DNA of 5,371 nt from an uncultured Mediterranea sp. (GTDB taxonomy: Bacteria > Bacteroidota > Bacteroidia > Bacteroidales > Bacteroidaceae). Below the pieces are notes generated by a model that was not told the origin of the DNA, did not search any database, and saw only the letters and a program-made list of their open reading frames with translations. The stretch's first letter is position 1; each line of letters begins with the position of its first letter. Positions 1 to 5,134 of this stretch are shown here, piece after piece. A program made the position numbers and the translations under genes. Location: contig CAMGAL010000162.1 of NCBI GenBank assembly GCA_946007445.1, positions 1 through 5,371 of the forward strand, given 5' to 3'.

Positions 1-171
1 GCTGTTTTCAACCGAGAGTCGGGCGTAGATGGCCGTCTCCCAGACGGACGGCAGCCGGGCGGGGGCCGGTTCCGGCGCCGGCGCCGGCGGGGAGGGGGGT
101 GGGGTGTGGCGGGGGGGGGGTGTGGGCGCCGGGTGCTGGGTGGTTGGGCGGCTTTTGGGCGGCTGGCCCAT
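1..171 (-). CDS. Partial N-terminus of a large serine recombinase, running off the left edge
   Basis: Only the last 20 codons before the edge (60 down to 1) are recognisable: they encode WETAIYARLSVENS, which matches the start of the catalytic domain of large serine recombinases (resolvase/invertase N-terminal fold). In that family the Arg and Ser of YARLS are catalytic residues, and the Ser (residue 53 here) would be the nucleophile that attacks DNA. The frame opens at an ATG at 171, but residues 2-37 are a proline-rich, low-complexity run encoded by the G-rich stretch. Family members usually reach the YxRxS motif within about 10-20 residues, so this extension is probably not genuine and the true start is unknown. 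The frame differs from that of the M28 peptidase, whose homology it overlaps at 156-171. Such recombinases move integrative elements and phages. No other element gene or att site is visible, so a mobile element here is inference. Confidence 0.5.
   Translation of the reverse strand, partial: MGQPPKSRPTTQHPAPTPPPRHTPPPSPPAPAPEPAPARLPSVWETAIYARLSVENS
61..155. other. G-rich low-complexity bridge of doubtful sequence quality
   Basis: The plus strand here is almost all G with some C and T. It includes a run of 10 G (111-120), several G-tracts of 3-6 bases between 89 and 150, and a 16-bp palindrome made of CCGGCG/CGCCGG units at 72-87. No protein family is recognisable in any frame. On the right, M28 homology fades gradually into it from about 190; on the left, a serine recombinase motif appears abruptly. 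The composition is unlike every other part of the window. A low-quality or misassembled join is the simplest explanation. A real G-quadruplex-prone junction is possible but less likely. Confidence 0.6.
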
Positions 172-551
172 GGGGCGCACAGCTCACCGCGCCGACGGCT
201 GTCGGGCAGGTAGGAGCCGATGATGTTGCGGGCCTTGAGCAGGGTGTTGTCGTAGGCCACGAGGTCGGCCCGCTGGTTGTAGACCTTGGCACCGAAGGCT
301 TCGAGCTGGCGGGCCAGGTAGTCGCCGCACAGCCGGTGGGCTGCCGAGTTGGGCACGCGGGGGCCGAATGCGGTCTGTGCCTCTACATAGCTGTAGGCAC
401 TGTCGGCGTTGAAGAGTGGCACGGCCACCTGCGGGGTGGCTTGCAGTTCGGTGGCGTCAGGCAGTGTCTGGCTCTTGGGTTTGTTGCCGCAGGCACCCAG
501 CAGGAGGGCCAGTGCCAGAGGCAGAAGGGTATGGGTCCAGTGGTGGTTCAT
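156..551 (-). CDS. M28-family lipoprotein peptidase (glutaminyl-cyclase-like), N-terminal part only
   Basis: The start is ATG at 551. Residues 1-21 form a lipoprotein signal peptide: a hydrophobic LLPLALALLLGAC segment with lipobox LGAC and lipidated Cys21, so the protein should be anchored in a membrane facing the periplasm or cell surface. Residues 46-117 carry patterns typical of Bacteroidales M28 peptidases/glutaminyl-peptide cyclotransferases: FNADSAYSYVEAQTAFGPRVPN, split here as FNADSAYSYV (48-57) and FGPRVPN (62-68), then AHRLCGDYLA, FGAKVYNQ, LKARNIIGSYLPDS. Family members then have a metal-site segment like LCAHWDSRPWAD; here it reads LCAPWASRPKAA, so the expected zinc-ligand His and Asp are missing. 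Similarity ends about residue 132. The frame stays open to the left edge, but that part is low-complexity and excluded. It starts 5 bp after the LD-carboxypeptidase stop, suggesting one operon. The peptidase/cyclase family is fairly sure; the substrate is not known. The gene is broken or badly sequenced. Confidence 0.75.
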
Positions 552-556
552 ATCGT

Positions 557-1495
557 TCAAGGGTTGGTTTGAGTTTCAGTGGATGGGATTTGTATCAGTT
601 CGCACTCCAAATCGGTGATTTTCAGCCGAACGGGTGCGCCGCAGACCAGGGGGTAGTTTTGCGTGGTGTGGCCCACGGGGAACCCGAAGCAGACGGGATA
701 GTCGTAGTCGGCCACCAGCTCGGCCAGCGCTTCATGGAGCTCCTTGCCCAGGGTACGGTTCTCCTGCAACTGGGTGAACTGGCCGATGACGAGGCCCGAC
801 AGCTGCTCCAACACTCCTCCCAGGCGGAGGTTGTACATCATGCGCTCGATGGCGTGGGGAGGCTCGTTGACATCTTCGAGGAAGAGAATGGTGCCCGGGG
901 CAGGGATGTCCCAAGGGGTGCCTCGCAGTCCGTAGAACACGGAGAGGTTGCCGCCCCGCAGGGTGCCGGTGGCTTCCCCCTTGCGGTTGAGCGGATGGGA
1001 GGGGCAGAAGTAGTCCATCCCGTGCAGGCCGAAGAGCAGGTCGTGCATCGCCTGGGTGCAGAAGTCGTGCTCGTCCTCCACCGTGAGGTGTCGGGCCATG
1101 GGGGCGTGCAGCGAGGCGAACCCCTCGTGCTGCAGCAGGTTGTGGAGCACGGTGATGTCGCTGTAGCCCGCCAGCCACTTGGGCTGCCGGCGGAATCGGG
1201 TAAGGTTCAGCTTGTCAATCAGATGGATGGCTCCGTAGCCTCCCCGGCTGCAGAAGATGAGGCGTGCCTCGTCGTCGTCGAGGGCCTCTTGCAGGTCGTC
1301 CAGCCGCTGGCGCAGGGTGCCGCTGTAGGTGCTGCTGGAGCCGGAGGCGTGCTTGCCGAGTTTCACTCTCAGCCCCCACGACTCCAGTCGCTTCTTGGCG
1401 CCTGCCAGAAAGCAGCGGTCTATCTTGCTCGATGGAGAGAGCAGAATGGCCTTGTCGCCGGCTTGCAGGGTGGAGGGAAAGAGCATATTCTTCAT
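557..1495 (-). CDS. LD-carboxypeptidase, peptidase family S66
   Basis: This 312-residue protein belongs to the S66 family of LdcA / MccF-type serine peptidases. LdcA releases the terminal D-Ala from murein tetrapeptides during cell-wall recycling; MccF relatives cleave microcin C-type acyl-nucleotides, and the sequence alone does not choose between them. The family Ser-Glu-His triad is visible: Ser112 in GYSDIT, Glu207 in LFLEDVNE, and His276 in FPVGHTTQN. The nucleophile-elbow segment FCSRGGYG (81-88) and RGGNLSVFYGL (180-190) are also typical. There is no signal peptide, which fits a cytoplasmic recycling enzyme. Length is normal for the family. ATG at 1495 is chosen; ATG at 1486 (Met4) is an alternative. 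A perfect -7 box lies about 20 bp upstream, and the M28 gene follows after 5 bp. The gene appears intact and diverges from ptb. Confidence 0.92.
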   Translation of the reverse strand: MKNMLFPSTLQAGDKAILLSPSSKIDRCFLAGAKKRLESWGLRVKLGKHASGSSSTYSGTLRQRLDDLQEALDDDEARLIFCSRGGYGAIHLIDKLNLTRFRRQPKWLAGYSDITVLHNLLQHEGFASLHAPMARHLTVEDEHDFCTQAMHDLLFGLHGMDYFCPSHPLNRKGEATGTLRGGNLSVFYGLRGTPWDIPAPGTILFLEDVNEPPHAIERMMYNLRLGGVLEQLSGLVIGQFTQLQENRTLGKELHEALAELVADYDYPVCFGFPVGHTTQNYPLVCGAPVRLKITDLECELIQIPSTETQTNP

Positions 1496-1514
1496 GCGTG
1501 CATTATTTTTTCGG

Positions 1515-1522
1515 CAAAAGTA
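1515..1522 (-). promoter_or_regulatory. Bacteroidota -7 promoter box for the LD-carboxypeptidase operon
   Basis: The minus strand reads TACTTTTG, a full match to the Bacteroidota primary-sigma -7 consensus TAnnTTTG. It ends 19 bp before the ATG at 1495, leaving a short 5' leader. The upstream -33 element (TTTG) is not clear: at the right distance there is only an A-rich tract with CTG. The call is a consensus match, not a mapped start site. Confidence 0.55.
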
Positions 1523-1539
1523 CGCATTTTCACCGTTTT

Positions 1540-1560
1540 TTTTCAGATATTTGCTGAAAA
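1540..1560. promoter_or_regulatory. Inverted repeat TTTTCAG-N7-CTGAAAA upstream of ptb, possible operator
   Basis: Two perfect 7-bp arms, TTTTCAG (1540-1546) and CTGAAAA (1554-1560), flank a 7-bp AT-rich spacer. The half-site spacing suits a dimeric DNA-binding regulator, and the site covers the best -7 candidate for ptb. It could also form a small hairpin in the 5' leader. It is too short and too close to the start codon for a typical terminator. No regulator gene is present in the window, so the role is inferred from position and symmetry only. Confidence 0.35.
1546..1553 (+). promoter_or_regulatory. Candidate -7 box for the ptb-buk operon
   Basis: The sequence GATATTTG matches TAnnTTTG except for its first base, and sits 18 bp before the ptb ATG at 1572. 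No good -33 TTTG is visible upstream, where the sequence is T-rich. The box lies inside the inverted repeat at 1540-1560, which could let a regulator block it. The call is weak, but this is the best candidate in the short space available. Confidence 0.3.
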
Positions 1561-1571
1561 TCTAATCCTAC

Positions 1572-2477
1572 ATGAAACCGATACTAAACTTTGATCAACT
1601 GACTACTCATCTGCAAACCCTACAGCTTCGGAAGCGAGTGGCTGTAGTCTGTGCCAGCGATGCCCATACTGAATATGCTGTAGCCCGCGCCCTGGAGGAG
1701 GGAATTGCCGACTTCCTGATGGTGGGCGACGGTGCCATCACGGAGAAATATCCAGCACTGAAGAAGTTCCCTGACCGCGTGACGGTGATTCCTGTGGACG
1801 ACCCCGACGAGGCTGCCCGCGAGGCGGTGCGCCTGGTGCGTGCCGGCCGGGCCGACATCCTGATGAAGGGACTCATCAATACGGACAACCTGTTGCGGGT
1901 CATCCTCGACAAGGAGCAGGGCTTGCTGCCTGCCGGCAAGGTGCTGACCCACCTGGCGGCGGTGAAGATTCCCTCCTACGACAAGCTGCTCTTCGTCTCT
2001 GACGCGGCGGTCATTCCCCGACCCACGTTGCAGCAACGCATCGAGATGATTTGGTATGCCATCCGTGCCTGCCGCCACTTCGGCATCGCACAGCCCCGCA
2101 TCTCGCTGATACATTGCACCGAGAAGGTCAGCCCTAAGTTTCCCCATTCGCTCGACTACGTCAACATCGTTGAGCTGGCCGAGGCAGGCGAATTCGGAGA
2201 TGTCATTATCGACGGCCCACTGGATGTGAAGACTTCGTGCGAGAAACATAGCGGCGACATCAAGGGCATTGCCTCCCCCATCAACGGCGAGGCCGATGTG
2301 CTCATCTTCCCCAACATCGAGTCGGGCAATGCCTTCTACAAGACTGTCTCCCTCTTCTGCCACGCCGACATGGCCGGTTTGCTGCAGGGCACGGTCTGTC
2401 CGGTGGTGGTGCCTTCGCGCAGCGACTCCGGCCTCTCCAAGTATTATAGCCTGGCCATGGCTTGCCTCACCTGCTGA
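1572..2477 (+). CDS. ptb: Phosphate butyryltransferase (PTA/PTB family)
   Basis: This 301-residue cytoplasmic enzyme swaps the CoA of butyryl-CoA (or a related short or branched acyl-CoA) for phosphate, giving the acyl-phosphate used by the next gene. The PTA/PTB family is shown by MKGLINTDNLLR (98-109), FVSDAAVIPRPTLQQR (141-156), TEKVSPKFPHS (183-193), DGPLDVKTS (214-222) and the C-terminal PSRSDSGLSKYYSLAMA (281-297). The length of about 300 residues fits Ptb and single-domain phosphotransacetylases. The butyrate kinase gene directly behind it favours Ptb over Pta. The start is ATG at 1572, with no Shine-Dalgarno site, as is common in Bacteroidota. The stop TGA overlaps a possible ATG in the buk frame (TGATG), suggesting translational coupling. 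In Bacteroidota the real substrate may include isobutyryl- or isovaleryl-CoA from amino-acid breakdown; this is inference. Confidence 0.92.
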   Translation: MKPILNFDQLTTHLQTLQLRKRVAVVCASDAHTEYAVARALEEGIADFLMVGDGAITEKYPALKKFPDRVTVIPVDDPDEAAREAVRLVRAGRADILMKGLINTDNLLRVILDKEQGLLPAGKVLTHLAAVKIPSYDKLLFVSDAAVIPRPTLQQRIEMIWYAIRACRHFGIAQPRISLIHCTEKVSPKFPHSLDYVNIVELAEAGEFGDVIIDGPLDVKTSCEKHSGDIKGIASPINGEADVLIFPNIESGNAFYKTVSLFCHADMAGLLQGTVCPVVVPSRSDSGLSKYYSLAMACLTC

Positions 2478-2488
2478 TGGTTGCCGCT

Positions 2489-3553
2489 ATGAAGAAGATA
2501 CTTGCCATCAATCCCGGTTCGACCTCTACCAAGATAGCGGTCTACGAGGACGAGAAGCCTCTGCTGGTGCAGACCATCCGCCACTCCATCGACGACCTGT
2601 CGCACTATCCGCGCGTCATCGACCAGTTTGAGTTCCGCAAGGACCTGGTGCTGAAAACTTTGGCCGACGACGGCATTCCTTTCCAATTCGATGCCATCGT
2701 GGGGCGTGGCGGCTTGCTGAAGCCCATTCCCGGCGGCGTGTACGAGGTGAACGATGCCATGCTCAATGATATGATGCACGCCATGCGCACCCATGCCTGC
2801 AACTTAGGTTGCCTCATTGCGGCCGAGCTGGCGGCGACGCTGCCCGGCTGCCGGGCCTTCATTGCCGACCCCGGTGTGGTGGACGAGCTCGACGAGGTGG
2901 CCCGTATCAACGGTTCGCCCCTCATGCCACGCATCACCATCTGGCACGCCCTCAATCAGCGGGCCATTGCCCGCCGCTATGCCAAGGAGCATGGCACGCG
3001 TTACGAAGCCATCAACCTGATAGTCTGTCACCTCGGGGGAGGCATCTCCGTGGGAGCACACCTTCGGGGGAGGGCCATTGATGTGCCCAATGCCCTGGAC
3101 GGTGAGGGACCCTTCTCTCCCGAGCGGGCCGGTACGCTGCCTGCAGGCGACCTTATCGACCTCTGCTTCTCAGGCCGCTATAGCCAAGCCGAGCTGAAGA
3201 AGCGCATCTGTGGCCGGGCCGGATTGGCCGCCCACCTGGGTACCACCGACATGCAGGCCATCGAACATCGCATTGCCCAGGGCGACGACCATGCCCGCCT
3301 GGTGGTGGATGCCATGATTTATCAGATAGCCAAGAGCATAGGCGGAGCGGCGGTGGCCCTCTATGGTAAGGTGGATGCCATCCTGCTGACAGGTGGCATG
3401 GCTCATTCCGACTACCTCACTTCACGCCTCACGCGGCGCGTCTCTTTCCTGGCTCCAGTCCATGTCTATCCCGGCGAGGATGAGCTGGAGGCCTTGGCCC
3501 TCAATGCCTTGGGCGCCTTGCGAGGGGAGCTGGAGGTGAAGGAGTATAAATAG
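2489..3553 (+). CDS. buk: Butyrate kinase
   Basis: This 354-residue kinase of the acetate/propionate/butyrate kinase family (ASKHA fold) moves phosphate from butyryl-phosphate to ADP, making butyrate and ATP in the cytoplasm. Key segments are the N-terminal phosphate loop NPGSTSTK (8-15), VGRGG (71-75), DPGVVDEL (127-134), the second phosphate loop HLGGGISVG (181-189), and the adenosine segment LLTGGMAHS (299-307). The length is typical. I chose ATG at 2489 because the protein then begins MKKILAINPGS, as family members do. ATG at 2477, overlapping the ptb stop, would add four residues and cannot be excluded. It forms an operon with ptb for substrate-level phosphorylation. The stop TAG is the first part of the GGAGTTA repeat array. 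Branched-chain acyl-phosphates are possible substrates. Confidence 0.94.
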   Translation: MKKILAINPGSTSTKIAVYEDEKPLLVQTIRHSIDDLSHYPRVIDQFEFRKDLVLKTLADDGIPFQFDAIVGRGGLLKPIPGGVYEVNDAMLNDMMHAMRTHACNLGCLIAAELAATLPGCRAFIADPGVVDELDEVARINGSPLMPRITIWHALNQRAIARRYAKEHGTRYEAINLIVCHLGGGISVGAHLRGRAIDVPNALDGEGPFSPERAGTLPAGDLIDLCFSGRYSQAELKKRICGRAGLAAHLGTTDMQAIEHRIAQGDDHARLVVDAMIYQIAKSIGGAAVALYGKVDAILLTGGMAHSDYLTSRLTRRVSFLAPVHVYPGEDELEALALNALGALRGELEVKEYK

Positions 3554-3594
3554 GAGTTAAAGGAGTTAGAGGAGTTAAGGAGTTAGAGGAGTTA
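3553..3594 (+). repeat. Five GGAGTTA tandem units after buk
   Basis: GGAGTTA begins at 3553, 3562, 3571, 3579 and 3588, that is, a 7-bp core at 9, 9, 8 and 9 bp spacing with A/AG linkers. The first unit overlaps the buk stop codon. The complement, TAACTCC, recurs at 3639-3645, 3666-3672 and 3684-3690, with a one-base variant (TATCTCC) at 3675-3681. The array therefore supplies the left arm of the hairpin spanning this intergenic region. Units this short and close are not CRISPR repeats. Confidence 0.85.
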
Positions 3595-3596
3595 TC

Positions 3597-3612
3597 GCCC
3601 GCCAAGGCGGGC
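3597..3612. terminator. Small GC-rich hairpin GCCCGCC-AA-GGCGGGC
   Basis: A perfect 7-bp palindrome with a 2-base centre (in practice a 6-bp stem with a CAAG loop) sits 43 bp after the buk stop, inside the larger inverted repeat. The downstream sequence (TAAGTCC) has no U-run. It may nucleate folding of the larger structure or act as a terminator for buk. Confidence 0.4.
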
Positions 3613-3699
3613 TAAGTCCAAAGTCAGAGTATTGGCTTTAACTCCTAACGAGCGAAGCGAAGTGATAACTCCTTTATCTCCTTTAACTCCTAAGAAAAA

Positions 3700-5106
3700 T
3701 CAATGTTCATGCACAGCAGGATTGCTGTTGGTCAGCAACTTGCCTTGGTACTGACCCGTCTGGGCCTGCAGGAATGCCTCCACCTTGTGGACATCGGCAT
3801 CGGGCATGGTTCGACCCACTTGATAGCGGGCCATCATCGAGATAGCTTCGTCCAGCGTAGCCACGCTGCCATCGTGGTAGTAAGGCCAGGTCAGGGCCAC
3901 GTTGCGCAGGGTAGGAGTCTTGAAGCGGTAGCGGTCGCGCTCCACACCGGTCTGTGCCCAGCGGCCGTTGTCAGAATCGGTCAGGCCTGACTTCATGTTC
4001 AGTTCGCGGTCCTTGAAGTAGTCGGCCCGCTGTCCCATCAGTTCGTAGGAGAGTCCGCCCATGTTCACGCCGGCATGGCAGGTGGCGCACTTGTACTCCT
4101 TGAAGAGGGCGTAACCCTCCACCTGCTCATCGGTCATGGCCTGCAGGTCGCCCTTCAAGTAACGGTCGAAGGCCGAGTTAGGCGTGAGCAGGGTCATCTC
4201 ATACTGGGCGATGGCATCCGTAATGGTCTGCTGGTTCAACCCTTCGGGATAGCTTGCCAAGAAGCGCTTGCTGAAGTCAGCATCTTCGGCCAGGCGGGCA
4301 GCAATCTCTTCAAACGAGGCCGACCCCATCTCTACCGGGTTGAGGGGAGGACCGGCAGCCTGGTCGGCCAGGGTAGCGGCACGTCCGTCCCAAAACTGGG
4401 CAAAGTTGAAGTAGGAGTTGTAGGAGGTGGGGGCATTGACGCCACCCAGCTGTCCACCTATGCCGTCGGAGTACCGGTGGTTGTCCACGCCGGCAGTCTC
4501 AATGTCGTGGCACGAGGCACACGAGACGCTGCCGTCGCCCGAGAGGCGGGTGTCATGATAGAGCTCCTTGCCCAGCAACACCTTGGCGGCATCCACAGCC
4601 ACTGAGTCGGGGATGGGGCGGATAGGTTCGTTGCGGAACTGCTCTGCAGCCAGCAGGTTGGGATAGAACTGTTCGCGGTGCTGCTTCACCCAGCCCAGCA
4701 CAACGGCTTTTTTGGCATCGGTGAGCGATGAGCCCCAGTGGGCCAGATAGTAAGAGGCCAGTGGCATGGTGCCGTCGATGACGCACTTTTCCACCTTGGC
4801 CAGATCTACTTCGCCCACTGCCTGGCCTTGGGCCACGGCATCCATCATAGGAGCGATGTCAAACGACTGGTAGCCGGCCTCCACGTGCGCCGTAATCATA
4901 GACTTCGCCACCGGCAGGTTGGCATAGAAGGGCAGGTCGGGATTCTCCGTGTGGCAGAACACGCAACCACCCTCGTTCAGCACTTGTGTCAGCTGCTCGT
5001 TGGCGGGCAGCGACGGGTCGGGAGCTTGGTTGACGGCCCGGTAGATCAAGGCCAGTCCCACCACGAAGACAGCTCCGTTCAGAAGGATTTTACTTGAAGT
5101 TTTCAT
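3700..5106 (-). CDS. Tri-heme cytochrome c peroxidase (CCP/MauG family) with extra N-terminal heme domain
   Basis: This 468-residue protein has an N-terminal hydrophobic segment (about 7-22), a signal or membrane anchor that places it in the periplasm. It has three c-type heme motifs: CVFCH (48-52), CASCH (196-200) and CATCH (340-344). The last two lie in a di-heme CCP/MauG core with family patterns LYHDTRLSGDGSVSCASCH (182-200), FWDGRAATL (238-246), PLNPVEMG (254-261) and FKTPTLRNVALTWPYYHDGS (395-414). Classical bacterial CCPs reduce H2O2 to water with electrons from small cytochromes. The first about 150 residues form an added mono-heme domain found in some Bacteroidota homologues, which may act as built-in electron donor; that role is inference. 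The gene begins 28 bp after a CcsA-type gene, so the heme-attachment machinery and a heme protein are probably co-transcribed. MauG-like oxidation of a protein partner is an alternative. The gene looks intact. Confidence 0.9.
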   Translation of the reverse strand: MKTSSKILLNGAVFVVGLALIYRAVNQAPDPSLPANEQLTQVLNEGGCVFCHTENPDLPFYANLPVAKSMITAHVEAGYQSFDIAPMMDAVAQGQAVGEVDLAKVEKCVIDGTMPLASYYLAHWGSSLTDAKKAVVLGWVKQHREQFYPNLLAAEQFRNEPIRPIPDSVAVDAAKVLLGKELYHDTRLSGDGSVSCASCHDIETAGVDNHRYSDGIGGQLGGVNAPTSYNSYFNFAQFWDGRAATLADQAAGPPLNPVEMGSASFEEIAARLAEDADFSKRFLASYPEGLNQQTITDAIAQYEMTLLTPNSAFDRYLKGDLQAMTDEQVEGYALFKEYKCATCHAGVNMGGLSYELMGQRADYFKDRELNMKSGLTDSDNGRWAQTGVERDRYRFKTPTLRNVALTWPYYHDGSVATLDEAISMMARYQVGRTMPDADVHKVEAFLQAQTGQYQGKLLTNSNPAVHEH

Positions 5107-5134
5107 AATCTATAATGAATAAATAAATGGATTG

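Larger units (their letters stand above)
3551..3692. terminator. Long imperfect hairpin between convergent buk and cytochrome c peroxidase genes
   Basis: Positions 3551-3577 are the reverse complement of 3666-3692 at 25 of 27 positions, and one of the two differences can pair as G-U in the plus-strand RNA. A second register pairs GGAGTTATC (3588-3596) with GATAACTCC (3664-3672). The loop holds the smaller GC hairpin at 3597-3612 and an ACGAGCGAAGCGAAGTG tract (3648-3664). It lies exactly between two converging genes, so a bidirectional terminator or mRNA 3'-end protecting structure is likely. No long U-tract follows the arms on the plus strand, so it is not a textbook intrinsic terminator of the large stem; the function is inferred. 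Confidence 0.6.

Noticed and set aside
72..87. CCGGCG/CGCCGG palindrome as a recombinase attachment site
   Set aside because: It lies in sequence of doubtful quality, inside the supposed recombinase frame, and no matching second site can be seen.
8..292. Minus-strand 94-codon frame with a proline-rich C-terminus
   Set aside because: It is a shifted frame of the M28 gene running into the low-complexity bridge; no family signal.
416..1594. Long plus-strand open frame (392 codons)
   Set aside because: It is antisense to the LD-carboxypeptidase, which has its full catalytic triad. The frame's protein is rich in repeated Val/Gln/Gly with no family pattern, as expected of a GC-rich shadow.
1620..2363. 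Minus-strand open frame opposite ptb (247 codons)
   Set aside because: It lies wholly inside ptb, whose motifs are intact, and shows no recognisable domain.
2462..2488. Upstream extension of Buk from a TTG at 2462
   Set aside because: It adds nine residues before the family-typical MKKILAINPGS and overlaps the ptb coding end; ATG at 2489 (or 2477) is a better start.
3553..3690. GGAGTTA/TAACTCC units as a CRISPR array
   Set aside because: Units are 7 bp with 1-2 bp linkers, occur in both orientations, and have no spacer-length gaps of constant size or cas genes.
3551..3692. The intergenic structure as a riboswitch
   Set aside because: It lies after the buk stop and after the peroxidase gene's end, so it leads no gene; a 3'-end role fits better.
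4075..4605. Plus-strand open frame opposite the peroxidase gene (176 codons)
   Set aside because: It is antisense to the di-heme core with its conserved motifs; a shadow frame.
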